From the NCBI RefSeq assembly GCF_027942865.1, contig NC_134509.1:7788254-7852253 (forward strand): a DNA stretch of 64,000 nucleotides, written 5' to 3'. A program made the translations under genes and the position numbers. Origin of the DNA: Odontesthes bonariensis (Eukaryota; Chordata; Actinopteri; Atheriniformes; Atherinopsidae). The notes below the pieces were generated by a model. That model saw only the letters and a list, made by a program, of their open reading frames with translations, ran no database searches and had not been told where the DNA came from. Below, piece by piece: positions 12,701 through 25,600 of this stretch (the first letter of the stretch is position 1; the number at the start of each line of letters is the position of its first letter).

Positions 12701-15700
12701 AGCAGGCTGGTTATGAGCAGCAGATTCAGGCTGTGGATGAGGCCATGAAGGCCATCCAGGAGCAGATTGACAGCATGGCTTGCACCGTCTCCCAGAACAA
12801 GGTATTCACTTGATGGAATGAAGTATTTGAACAAGGATTTCTGGATCTCAAACCAAATTATTGTGAAAAAAAAAAGATCCATGTATGGAGGAAACATCCA
12901 GCCACACTGCACTGAGAGACAGAGGGAAGGGAAGGGAAAAGCATGGAGGTTTGCAAAAGATTCTGGTGCTGTTTGTCCAAAGGTGCAAGTAAACTGTTCC
13001 CAAAATCCCAGATTCAGCTCCCAGAGTTTCATGTGCAACAAACCTAATAAACCAGTTCTGTCAGTTTGTTTGTATTCATGCTGCATGTCCACAGCGTTCG
13101 TTCCAGACAGACTTTCCACCTGGCCCTTTTTAGTAAAAATCTACAGAACATCGGCGGGCAGAGCGGCGTGTGAACGTAGCAGCAAATCCTCCGGAGCGTT
13201 TACTGACGGCGTGCAGGGTGTGCATGCTGGTTAGAGTCGGTGCTTCATTCTCCTTTCTGATGGCCTGTATGTCGCTATCGTGGATACATTCAGATACACG
13301 CAGTACTGATGTCAATACGACGGGAGAGCCTCGTCGTCCTTCTGCGCGCTTTAGACAGACATCCAAAGCTTCACTTTTCCAGCAATGAGGGCACATCACC
13401 AGCTTGCTGCCCAATATTTCTCATGTTCATGTGTAAAATCTTCCAGTTATACAAAGCATCATTTAAAAGTAAAGATACGTGCTGTCTTCCTTTGAATGGA
13501 GGCATTTTGTTGAGATTACCATATAAAGTACATTTATGTGCATCTTCAGCATGTACTTTATGAGGCTACTATATATTGTTCTGTGTCAGTTGAAATTGTA
13601 CAAGTTTAGTGAACTGTTAACATTCCACATGTGCTGCTTTCTTTTGTGATGCAGGAGGCTGTGCGTAACGCCCAGGAGGAACTGGCCAAACAGAAGGAAG
13701 TGATCATGGCACAAGACAAAGAGCTCAAGGTGAAAACAGTTTCAACCCTTTTGGTTTTCGATGGTCTTCTGAGAAGAGGAGTAGATTTAATGCATGGTTT
13801 GGGATTTTAAGACCCAAGTACCTCAGCTGATGTTAAATCTGAAGTTCCTTGGGCTCTAAAATGTTTATTTGAAAGCGTAAATGATGAACAGTTGAAACGT
13901 CTGTCTCTGTGAATGCTTCAGGGTAAGAGCACAGAGGTCAATAAGATCAGGGAGCAGAACAATGAAGTCCAGCTTAAGATCAAGGAGCTGGAACACAACA
14001 TCAGTAAGCACCATAAAGACAGCCAGGATGCTGCTGACAAGGTACACACAAACCTTCATTTGAATGTTTCAGGAAGTTTCATCTGGTTCGGTGCGACTGG
14101 GACACTCTTAACTTGTCTGTATCCTTTTCCAGGTTACTAGAATGCTTGAGGAACACGACTGGATCCACTCAGAGCGGCACTTCTTCGGCCAGCCAAACAC
14201 CTCCTACGACTTCAAGACCAACAACCCCCGCGAGGCGGGCCAGCGGCTGAAGAAGCTGGAGGAAACCACCACCAAGCTGGAGAGAAACGTTAACAAGAGG
14301 GCTATGAACATGCTGAATGAGGCGGAGGAAAGGGTGAGGGCCGGCGCTGCCGCAAAATCTAAAAACCACTTTCTGCAGGTCAGATTACTCAGAAATCCTT
14401 CAACTGTCTCCTTTCCTGCAGTACAACGACCTGATGAAGAAGAAGAGAATTGTGGAGAATGACAAAGCAAAGATCTTGCAGACCATCGAGGAGCTGGACC
14501 AGAAAAAGAACGAGGCTCTCAACGTGGCGTGGCAGAAGGTCCGCTGCTATTATTCAAAATGTTTGCTTTCACTGAAGCTGTGTGGTTGGGTCTGACGTAC
14601 ATGGCATACTTGGTTCTGTTGACCTCACTAAAAACAGCCTCCCTCTGCAGGTTAACAAGGACTTTGGCTCCATTTTCTCCACTTTGCTGCCAGGAGCCAC
14701 AGCAAAACTGGCTCCTCCACAAGGCCGCGGAGTCTTGGATGGTCTTGAGTTCAAGGTAGCCTTGGGTGACACGTGGAAGGAGAACCTCACCGAGCTCAGC
14801 GGTGGGCAAAGGTCAGCAACATGATTTATATGGTGGTTCACCATCAGTCATTTAGTAATGGTGATACTTTATAATGCTAAGTGTTTTTAACCCCGATTGT
14901 GTTTGTTTTCAGGTCTCTCGTGGCCTTGTCTCTCATCCTGGCCATGCTGCTTTTCAAGCCGGCTCCGATCTACATCTTAGATGAGGTGGATGCGGCTTTG
15001 GATCTGTCACACACACAGAACATTGGGCAGATGCTGCGTACGCATTTTAGACACTCCCAGGTAAGTTTAAACGGGCAAGTGCATACTTTTAGTGAGCCTC
15101 AAACCTGTGCAGTAGAGTGGAACGAGGCGTTATATTGTTCGCTTTTTTTTTTGTCAACATCCTAATGAAATGTCTGTGGCGTGTTTTGGCCAAAGTTCCA
15201 CAGAAATACACCAACACAGCTCCTTGTTCCATTGTGAACTTGAACCTTGATTCACGTTGACCTGTTTTAGGGTGTGGAGTGACTCAGTCACTCCGATCCA
15301 GCCCTCTCTTCTGCCCCTTGTGAGATTCGTATTACTCAATAACCCTTGAAACGACGGTGCATACATGAAATGGCTTTACGGCTCACACTAGCACACACAG
15401 CTAATCGGGCTCAGACTACCAACCACCAAACTGATAACACTTGACTGGCAATTTTATACTTGAAATACTTTAATTTCCTATGTCTGCAGTTTGGCCACAG
15501 ACTGTTGGTACCTGTCCCTTTTTTAGGCTCAATCTTGTCTCGAGTCATGTGTTTAACTAGCCTGACCACGTCATACTCACGATTCTAGTCAGAATGTGAG
15601 TCTGATACCGCTCGATAGAGTTTTGAGTATGTAAAATGCCTCTTCGCTCAATTGGATAGACCTACAACCAATCAGAGCAACGTAGTATGTGACGTAGATT

Positions 15701-16492
15701 AAGCGACACACACTTGTTGTAGGAAGGATGGCAAAAACATCTTTTCTATTGATAAAAGCCTTTATCGCGTTCCTCTGTTCGTCTTTCAAAATGAATGCAA
15801 TGTGGAGATCCTGTAGAACAGACTCGATGGCAGAATCTATACACCCTAGCTCTCCAGCGGCAGCCATGTTTGTTTCAAACGAAGTCAAACCAAGCGCTCT
15901 TTAGTGACGTAGTCGATAATGTCCCTGTTGATCATCTGTCCATCATCGTATAAAGCTCGCCCTGGCGATCTGATTGGGTTGACTGTTTTGATGTCGAGCA
16001 TAGAGATTTCCCAACTGAGCAGAGCCAGACCGAACTTCCCGACCAAAAATTTTATGGGCGGGGCTAAGTTCGGCTGGCACCCAGGCTAGTGTTTAACTGC
16101 CCCAGGTTGTTAAATCACCACACTGCAGAATCTAACAGCAGGTTTATTCTCCAATCTAAACTTCAGCAGAAACTAACGACTCCATAAACCCTCGGCTTTG
16201 CTGTCGGTCCATTCCTCTAGAAAGGGCCATGGTCATTCTGTTTTCTTTTCCCCTCCATAAGTCCCCGTGAAACTTTTGACCATCATTTTCAACTCTCTCC
16301 CTCCAGTTTGTGGTCGTGTCCCTCAAAGACGGCATGTTCACCAATGCCAACGTCCTGTTCAAGACGAAGTTTGTCGACGGCATGTCCACGGTGACGCGGA
16401 CTGCGCTCAGCCAGAGCGACGGCAACCTTCCCCTTAAAGGCCAAGAGAAGGCTCGTCAGAAAGAAAGGAGGAACAAACAACTCATCAGCTAA
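6799..16492 (+). CDS. smc2: Structural maintenance of chromosomes protein 2 (condensin ATPase)
   Basis: SMC2 pairs with SMC4 as the ATPase core of condensins I and II and compacts mitotic chromosomes in the nucleus. The 25 coding exons join to 3,603 bases, giving 1,200 residues; the human protein is 1,197. The start [19 protein letters not shown] is the family N-terminus. Walker A GLNGSGKS is at residues 32-39. Two long coiled coils flank the hinge (about residues 510-670, with the glycine-rich [14 protein letters not shown] at its end). The signature LSGGQ is at 1085-1089 and Walker B ILDEVD has D1113 and E1114. The C-terminus after the D-loop is complete and ends at TAA 16490-16492. All introns are GT-AG. 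A poly(A) signal lies at 16713-16718. No key residue is missing, so the gene looks functional. Confidence 0.98.
6799..16492 (+). other. smc2: smc2 coding exon map (25 exons)
   Basis: Exons read from splice sites and protein continuity: 6799-6966, 7078-7227, 7322-7444, 7570-7608, 7728-7838, 7928-7972, 8078-8311, 8486-8635, 8734-8967, 9141-9300, 9393-9510, 10451-10589, 10667-10786, 10930-11134, 11331-11466, 12040-12164, 12270-12463, 12658-12801, 13655-13729, 13922-14041, 14133-14333, 14422-14538, 14651-14811, 14913-15060, 16307-16492. The frame closes exactly. The longest introns are 15061-16306 (with a transposon at 15558-16088), 9511-10450 and 12802-13654; I see nothing recognisable in the latter two. 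Confidence 0.93.
15558..16088 (-). mobile_element. Non-autonomous DNA transposon with a RecQ-like helicase fragment (copy A)
   Basis: This 531-bp element in smc2 intron 24 begins TAGCCTG and ends CAGGCTA. It is flanked by a perfect 9-bp duplication GTGTTTAAC (15549-15557 and 16089-16097). On the minus strand an open frame with an internal Met at 15867 reads [17 protein letters not shown], continues [12 protein letters not shown], then KDVFAILPT. That is the start of a RecQ-like helicase N-terminal block. It breaks right after LPT, where the G-x-G-K-S Walker A would follow, and runs into unrelated sequence. The copy is therefore an internally deleted derivative. I do not assign a superfamily. 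A related copy lies at 43061-43549. Confidence 0.75.
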
Positions 16493-16735
16493 TCCCCGAA
16501 ACAGCTCATCGGGACAGGCGCATCTGTGGTTCAATCTGCTTTTATATATTCTCGAGTCCGTATCAATTGGTAACATGTACTCGTTTGTTGCGTTTTCTCT
16601 TTCACTTTAAAATATCATTTATTTGGTATGGTCATGTAGTCTTCTTTGGCCGTCTCTGAAGTTCGTTTTTAACTTTTATATGCAGCTACTGGATCTATCC
16701 CCTTTCTTTGTAAATAAAACATGTCAATTTTAATT
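16493..16735 (+). terminator. smc2: smc2 3' UTR and poly(A) signal
   Basis: After the TAA the UTR runs about 240 bases to AATAAA at 16713-16718, followed by a T-rich element (from 16735) that fits a downstream cleavage signal. Confidence 0.7.
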
Positions 16736-17606
16736 TTTTTTTGGTTCAACTCCATTTATGTGATTCTTGTTGCCCTACATCTACTATTTAGGATTAGACT
16801 TCAGCCAACTTGATTTCAGTGAGGTTGAATAAGGAAAATATGGCGTGTACCTCAGATTGCACACAAACCTTTAACAATGCAACTCCATTCTGAGCAAAGG
16901 GGGAAAAAAAAAAAAAAAAGGTCAGGTGTCCAAATTATCAACGGGTTTTATTTCATCAAGGACAAATTGAAACAACTATAGCATCACTTTACAGTTAACA
17001 GCAGGGTGATTCTTTTCCACACTTCAAAATAGGCTGACGTCTTATCTGCCAAATCATTTTTGGGACACAACTTCCTCGCCTTCGCCACTTTGCGGCTGCC
17101 GTGGAGAAGAGTTGCGGTCGGGCCTCTTTCATCAGCTCGGTGAAACAAACTGCTGTTTTAATATTGAATAAGTAGGTAAATCCACAACAGTAGTAAAATC
17201 CTCTTCCCCCATTTTGGGGCTACAAGTATACAGTGTCCACAAACCCAACACACTGGTTTAAATGGCATTAATGCTCAACTTACCGTCCATTCAAATGAAC
17301 CAAATAAAACTTGACATGTTACTGTGACGAGCTCGGCCCTGAACATGGTCACAGAGTTCACACCCAAGGCGGCTTGCGTTGCTCGAGCTTCGTCGGATAC
17401 AAACATGGAGCAGTCTTTTTGCACAAGCCAACATCACAACACACGGGTATGGAAACTAAATGTAATGGTCGACGTGAGTATCGGTGGAAGAGGAGACAGC
17501 TGTATCAAAGAGTTCAGGCAGAGGCAGTGTGCTGACGTGTAGGTTGTGTTGCTGATAAAGACGATGCCGCTCCGTTTCTTTGTACTGTGCGTGAGGCTGT
17601 GCCCGC
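16736..17606 (-). terminator. ecpas: ecpas 3' UTR and the smc2-ecpas gap
   Basis: Reading the minus strand, the ecpas stop is at 17609-17607. A candidate AATAAA lies at 16952-16947 (TTTATT on the plus strand), giving a UTR of about 650 bases. The two genes then end only about 200 bases apart. The gap holds a run of about 17 A (around 16902-16918). No other feature is visible. Confidence 0.55.
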
Positions 17607-20600
17607 TCAGGGTTGGCTTTGGATGCGTCTGCGCAGCTCCTGGGCCTTGTCCCTCAGGTCGGGCCTGCTGTCCGACTGCAGCGTGGACAGGGAGCGCTGC
17701 AGCTGCTCCCGGCTCTTCACAGACATGCAGTCCCACTGCTCACTCTCTGTTCATGTCGCACACAAGCAAGAACATCGCGTCAGCAGTCAATCCGAATACA
17801 TAGGGCCATAAAACTGAATGTTCACAGACGTGGGTTAGGGTGTATGAGAGAGAAACATGCCAATTCCTACCATCTACAAGGAAGAAACTATATTACAGGA
17901 TGGAAATCAGCAAACGAATGATTTTGCGTTTGAATTCAGAGTGTGACAAGATTTTGTCCATTCCTGTATGCACAGCAGTGTTTTAAGCTAAATGCAGTGA
18001 TAAGCCTGATAACATGTTACACAAAGTTTTGTGTTAGAAAACGTGTTTCCACCAAAGTGCTTCCAGGGCTGCTTCAGCTCAGAGTGCAGTTCCTGCCCCT
18101 AAAACCACCAAAGCACTGGCTCCGGTCCCGAAAAACGAGTGCAACAGCAAGCGCTGCTCGTTAGCTGCCTCAAACGCCTCATTTGCAGTTAAAGCTTTTC
18201 CTCTGTTGCTCTCCTTAATCATCATGTAACACATGTGCAAAGTGGCAAGTTTGATCGACTTTGTCTTGCTGCAGCTGGCAGGAAAACTGACACGAGTATA
18301 AAAACGCTGCAGTCAGATACATTCTTAGTCGAACGGGTATTTTCTTGGGAAAATATGTGCTAGAACAGCACTATTAGAAAGATCAACTCAATTTTTGTGG
18401 GGGGGATTATTCACTCATCCAATTATTGTTTAACAGTCTTTTCCATCAGATGGCCGACCACAGGAGACTGGGCCGTAAACTATCGGGAGCTTACGTTGAG
18501 GTTTTCAGACCCAAGGCGATGCCGCAGCCATGTATGGTGTGAGAAAAATGACTGCACACACATTTTAGTTGAAATTCCCTAAAAGATGAGCCCATCATTG
18601 ACTGTATTTTGACCTCTTTATAACAGCAGTAGCTGAACAAAGCCTACCTCCTGTTCTCTTAACGATCAGATCCACGACTGACAAGGCCTCTGTCCTCACA
18701 GAGGAGTAACTTTTGTTTTCTGGAGAGAAAAATAAAGACAAACACGGTGAAGAAATGCATGCAAATCCTAAATCCTTTTACAGTGTTTCAGAGTAGAAAA
18801 AGCAAGATGGTTACCTAAAGGATATGTGAGAGCAGCACAGGTCCCTGTGAGAACCTGTGACAGTGCATTCAAGTCTTGATTACCCCTGTCTAGCAGCAAT
18901 AACCTGCAAAGAAAAATATTTTACGTGCTTATAAACTAAGATTAAGAGTTCATTACAAAGAATTAATTACATAAACAAACAAAATGCTACTTAGGCTATT
19001 CTATTGTGATACTTACCCCTCAAAGTACGGCCTCATGGCCTGTAGAACAGCAAGCTGGACTTTCCATGTGCTCAGTTTGAGCTTCCCAGACATTAAACTG
19101 CACACTTCCATCTGGAAACGTGCTACAGAGACAGTTTTTAAGAACACAGATGAGAATGTGGGCCACACCTAATCAGCAGCATCCGCCACTGGATTTTCTG
19201 TCAAGTTGGCAGCCGAACGTAAGGCCACACAATAAGAGAGCAAATGAGAGAAGTGATGTGGTGGTACTTCAGTTTAGTTGTGCAGGGTATTTGAAACAAA
19301 CTCACAAAATGGGCGATTCGTACATATCACTGGCTTTTTAACTACAAAAGCTAAAAGACAGAACTTACCCTGAGTCTGTGGGTTTCTGGGCCAAGCCTTT
19401 CCAAGAGTCTCAAAAGCACAAAGCAGCGCTTCAGTCTGCAGCTCCTTCTCTTTCCCATCCTTATCGTCATCGTCATCGTCGTGCAGCGACCTGGGGGATG
19501 CACCGCCACTCTCTGGGCAGCTCTGTCGTGAAATGATTACAATCTTAAAACCCATGTATGTCTTTAAATGTGTGCCTCGAGAAAAACGGGCAACATTTAA
19601 CATTGTTAACACGTCCTTAAGACATTTTTATGCATTACAAGACGTATCGTGAGCAAAAAAAAAAAATGGAGATTTGTGGTGAATCTGCGGAGCGCCACCT
19701 GAAGTCCAGTATAAAAGAGATTGAAGCAACCAACTCAGGCTACTTTTTAAGTGCTCTGCAGAACTGAGAAGGCAGTAGAATATAGGAAGAAAGGGCACAT
19801 GGTGACTTTTTGCTCTTATTTAGAAGATGGCAGAGCTGGCATGTTCCATTTATGGCTGAGATGGCACAAAATCGGATTCTGTTGGACTTCATGTCTTCCC
19901 AAAATATACGAAGCTAAGACACAAGGGAATTTAGCCCATTTGAAGATATTATAGCGTCCCATCAAGAACACCTGAGGGAGACACAAGTCTGAAGTCTGAC
20001 TTTTTTGCTCAGCAGCTTTGCAAAATAAAAAAAAGAGTGCAAATTATTATTTTTATTTTTTTTATGTCCCTCTTTTCTGATTTTTTTTCTTCTGAGAAGT
20101 GATTTTCACCTTCTTAATGAGAGGAAAAAGGATCTCTGCCATCTCGCTGAAACGGTCCTGCTTGCTGCTGCTGAGTACATCTCCTGCACAACGCAGAGCG
20201 GCGATTTTGTACGCCAGACTCTCCTTTCGGCATTCCTTCAACACCACCTCCAGCACCTCAGGGATGGTTGGCTGGCCGCTGCAAGGCTTCTGCAGCTCGC
20301 CGCTAAACGGAAGGAGAAACAATCAGGATTAAGGTCGTCCTCCAAATAAAACTGGCCTTAGTAGGAAAAAGTTTGGCAAGGTGGCTCACCTGCATTTAGA
20401 CACCACAGATCCGATGGCTTTTAACAGCTCCTCCTGGAACGAAGGAAAAACAAAATGACTTTGAAACCCAGATTGCGTTTCCTTGTTCTTTAATCGTCTC
20501 AACAATCGTTACCTTGCCGGCCCACGTGCGTCCAGACAACCCCTGCATCAAAGCCGTCAGCACCAAGCCGAGGTGTGGCGCCACTAATGAGCCTGTCTGT

Positions 20601-22698
20601 TCCCTGGCAACAGTTGCCATGGCAGCTGCACCCTGAGCCTTCATCTTCCAGGACTGGGACTGCAGGGCTTTCTGGGTGATGGTGATCAGCTCCGTCATGT
20701 AGAGTCTGATACCCCCGAAGCTGCCTGATAGCAGAGAAAAGTCGAAATTTTTAAAAAAATCATGTGTTCAATATGAGAATGTTCACCTCTTGGAATTTTT
20801 TCTGATGTCCAACATCATTTGTTACATTTTCCAAGATGAAGTACCAGATGATTTGTGATGCATTTGGTTTTTTTTCTGTGTAGCGGTGCTCCTCACCTGG
20901 AACATTCTCCTGCCACACCTCAGCCCACAGCGTGGCGTCGTGACTCTCTCCTTTCTCCTCGTCAGGTCCTGGCACCTGATGCATGCCAAGGAAGGCCAGC
21001 GGCAGCGCCACCCCTGCGTGTCCCTTCAGCACATCAGGGCTGTAGTGGCTGATGGCGTGCACCGTCAGTGCACACGATGACTTGTAAACAGGTTCTGTGG
21101 GCAAAAAAAAAAAAAAGAAAGAAAGAATGAATGAGCACACAGCGGGAAAATTACATTTAAAATCACGGTACAAAGCAGAGTGATTTGACTCAGAATGTGC
21201 ACATTTGACACCAGCTCACCCTCTTTCTCCAAGTACCAGTTGCTGAGCTTCAGTAGCAGTTTTTCTACACTGCTGTCTTTTGCCGTCTGGTCGGGAAACG
21301 AAATGTTTGTATGACAAATGATTTAAAGAAACAGAGAACAACCTCTGGTGTAAATATTGCTTACCCTGACGAGGTGTCCCAAAGCAAAGGCAAACGCTTT
21401 CTGTACCACGGTACTTCTGTCGTGGATACCGTTCAGCAGGGCACTCATCAGTTTACCTGGAAAAAGAAAAAGTAGTTTGAAGGCTTTCTCTAAACAATGA
21501 GCACTTAATCTCCATGAGGAGATGGAACCTTGTGCTGCACCTGAGTATGGGCTGAGGTCCTGGGGACACTGCACTGTGAGGGAAACTATTACACTTGCAC
21601 AGCCTCCCTAAGAAAAAAAAAAAAGAGTCCGAAATTAACAGAAATACAAGATTAGCGAAAAACGGGTGAATGCATGTACGAGTAACTCAAATAAAAACCC
21701 AAAGAAGTGACTGATGAAAGCATTGCTGAACAGATTCATGACTACAGAACTGTTTACCTTGGTGCCCAAGCCTACTCCACTCTTAAGCAGCTCACAGAGG
21801 CGGGGAACCAGCTCTCCCAGCACAGAAACATCGAGATGTTGCAGACACTGAATACACACACATCCTTTTCATCAGATCACACCGTGCTACTGTCAGGTTC
21901 AGTAAAAAGCAGGAAACTCCCATTCCTTCCACAAACAGGCTCGAAAAACTCAACAGTCAAGTCGATGACACTTATGCAGTTCTTTTTGTTTTACCATGTT
22001 AATCGTCTCCATCATCGGAGAAGACTTGGCAGCACTCAGCCTTGCAGCATCCATGGCACTCTGCAGAAGCACAGAGAACACACGTCGTGACAATATGAAG
22101 TCTAATTTGAGGCTATCTCGCACGCCAACAGGCAGACTTTACCTTTTCTTGCTCTGTGGCTCTGAGACTGAGGTAGTTGAGGACCTGAGGCTCCAGCGTG
22201 CTGAGGGCCTCCAACAGGGCGGGGATCAAGCGGGAAGCGTGAGGCTTTAGTCTGGCACCGGCGGTCTTGCTAATCTTCACCAGGGTCTGGATACTGGTGA
22301 GAAAGAACCGATCATACAACCACAACTCCGAACCCGAACAGATGGGAGGATGAACAAAGCCACTCTGCTGCTATCTGAGAATCATTTGTTTTGTCATTTG
22401 ATAAATGGGGACTTAACGACAGAAAAGGGGAAATAAGTCAGCATTACGTACACAACTTTCAGCACTGGCTGAGCTGTAGCAACTGGTATGCTCCAAATAC
22501 AGAGGCTGTGTCAATGCAGCGACTTGACGACTACGTCCTAAGTGGAAACTCAGACCACGCTCGTGGAGAGAGATCTTACCTGAGTGAGCGAACTTCTGAG
22601 ACACTGCTAACAATGCCCTTTTCTAGCAGGGTGGGCAACATCACCGCCACAGTTCTCTGGGCTGCGGAGCCTGTAGACTCACACATACGAATGCATAC
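17607..22698 (-). other. ecpas: ecpas coding exons 34-49
   Basis: In transcript order: 22580-22698, 22143-22313, 21995-22060, 21758-21847, 21541-21607, 21365-21456, 21220-21286, 20897-21094, 20513-20720, 20390-20433, 20110-20302, 19369-19522, 19017-19122, 18815-18903, 18648-18719, 17607-17746 (stop TGA). Introns in this part show only short homopolymer runs and nothing I can name. Confidence 0.92.
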
Positions 22699-25600
22699 CT
22701 GCGTGCAAAGACGTTTGTGAGGCGCAGGTGTGTAAATGCAAACAGATACAAACACGTTCACAAGAGTTGTGACCGACAGCCTTACCTTACTGAGCGTTTT
22801 CAGCGCTAAATCTGCGGCCTTCCTCACAGATTCCTAAAACGAAGAGTTATCGTGCTGAGACGGAGCGGATCTTATGTACGAAACATGCGGCAGCTTTCGT
22901 ACAATGCGATGATTTCTGATTACTTCCTTCTTACCTTGATGTCATCGAGAACTCTGAACAGCGTCTCCCAAATTTCTGCCAGGTGATCAACGAGGTCATC
23001 CGCCTGTCGGCCACGAATCAAGTCATTTAGGGCCAGGCAGCTGTAAGAAGAACCCAGTCAAAAACAAACAAAAAAAATAAAAAAAATCCCACACCAAAGC
23101 ACTACTTTCCTGTTAAAAAAAAAGGCATTTAAAGAGCCCTGCTGCGCGCTGCGTGGGCTCCAATGAGCTTAAGCTCACGCTTCTGTTCCTTTCTAGATAT
23201 CGCCTTCCATAAACTCCAGCTCAAATAATTACAAGCCAACTAATTCTAATGCGCCATCATTATAGTTGAGAAACAAGCTGAATATTAAGTCGGTTCGTGT
23301 AAATAATCAACGATAGAAGCTTATCTTTGTCCTTATAAAAGGTCCATCTTTGTAGATCCTTTCTGAAATGTCATACACACATGGCAACAGTCTGAGCCTT
23401 GAGGTTTGCGAATACAAGCACTTCTACTTTGTCGCTTTCACAATAAGAGTCCCCCAACGACCCTTTAATACCTTTTGTTTTGTCTGGTGGCTTTGAAAAG
23501 AACTGTAAGACAATAACCTGAAGTGCAACAGAGTGCCTGCCTTGGAAAAAAATCTGACCACATTTTTAAACGTGTTCTTAATAGGTCTAATTTGAGGAAA
23601 ACTTAGCAGCTTCATGGCTTACCTCTGGCCTCCGATCTTTTAAGTAACTGCAAGTAACAGATAAGTGGAAGTTTAGTTCATTGGTAAAGCAGAAGCTGTC
23701 CAATCGTGCCCAAATCTGATTGCCTCGGGGACCAGAGGAGTGAGGTCACATCACATGGGGGATGTGACCATGCGACGGTCACACTTCAGGTTATTGTCAT
23801 ACAGTTCTTTTCAGAGCCTCCAGACAAAATAAAAGGTATTAAAGGTCCAGATATCATAGTATAACCATGCATCACATACATCACTCGAAAAGCAAACATT
23901 TGTAGTTTGTAATGAACTTGCAAACATTAGAAAACTAAATCTATCTTTACATTGATTAATGCAAACAGCCTAGATTACAGATTTAAATAAGTGAGGCGTA
24001 TTCACGTCTGAGCGATTTATCCAACTATGAAAGCCCCACAGCTTTGCATTGCCTTATAGTCACAGTTTTATACTCCAGTACAAGAGACAACGGGGCCTAG
24101 ATTGAAAATGTAGCAATTGAAAATACAGCATCAAAGCTTCTATCAAACTAAATAACAGCACATAACAAGACTTCTTCATCTGTAGTGAGTCTGTTGTTAT
24201 TGTACCTGGACTCACGAATTCTCCAGGTGTTACTAGTCAAGTTGGAAATGACATCCTGCAGGATCTCCTTCAGATATTTATCCACCTGCACCGCACAGAC
24301 AAAAAGCCGTGTCTACATCAATCTGTTGATAAGCACATCTGTTGATAAATATCACAAGCCTGAATTCCTACCAGGGTCTTATCAGTGACCAAGGCATCCC
24401 AGATGCTGGTCATGGCCTGGCGAATGCTCAGGTTGGGGTCAAACTGATAGCGGTACAGACGAGGCACTAACTGAGGCAGGAATGGAGCCAGCTGCTCCCC
24501 GGCCTTGGCTGCGATCATGTGGAAGCCAAAAGCCGCTCCCTGAAAGGAAGAGACGCTTGCTGAGGTCAGGTGGGAGAACGACATCTGATAAAGCCAGTAA
24601 AGGGGCAGAAGTCACGGATCTTAAGACGATACCTTGCGCGAGTTCCACATCGCATGGTGATTGGCCAGGTTCATGAATTTGTACACGAGATCCGGTTGGT
24701 TCAGGTCGCTGGCCAATGAGCAGAGCTCCTTGTATGTGGACAGGCCGTGACTGTCAGGGATCATTGATATATGTTGTATTTATACACATGAGGAAAGAAA
24801 GTGACATATTTCTACAAACTGAAACCAACACGAATATGCTCTCAGAATTCCTGATCACTCCCAACATTTTCATCAAATCTGGATTAAAACATAATCTAAG
24901 AACCTTACCCATCAGGTGTTTTTCCCAAACCCTCCCCCTGGAACACTTCTGTATCCTCAGCGACTGCATGTCTCACCCTGTGTACAAAGACAAATAAGCA
25001 CAGAAACTCTTCAGGACAACTGTCCATTCTTCTTCCTTCACAATCCCCTAGATTCAACCATCAACTCACCTTTTGCCAGTCATCAGGGTTTCCACCAGAG
25101 TGGACACCAGTTGCTGCTGATCACCCTCTCCTCCCATCTCATAGACGAGTCCAAGGCCTTTAGATGCCACATCCTGACTCAGCTCTGGGCGACAGAAAAA
25201 GAGGGATGGATAAAGCAGGGGCTCGAACAGAAAAAGAGGCGATAGTGTGAAGCCGCATCTGAGAAGCTCATCGTGCTTCTTGTCTCACCATCGGGTTCTG
25301 AGAGAACAGAGATAAATGCATTCTGGATCTCCTTCAAATGGGACTGTAAGAGTAAAGAAAGAGAAAAAAAAAAGGATCATTTGTGCTTTCAAACAAAACC
25401 GTTTCGACACGTACACACACACACATAATAAAGGAGTTTGTGTTCATTTCAAAGCCACTTCTGAGATTTAGTCTTAGTATTCATAGTCATAGATCTGTAT
25501 CATATACGCACTGTAATTTCCTTGTGTTGACTGAGTTTCTTGACGAGGGAGAGCAGCCAGATGCAGGCTGCCTGCCGGACATGAGGGTTCTGGCTGGGTA

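Noticed and set aside
12604..13119. Minus-strand open frame of 171 codons in smc2
   Set aside because: It spans an smc2 coding exon and intron in antisense with no splice or domain support.
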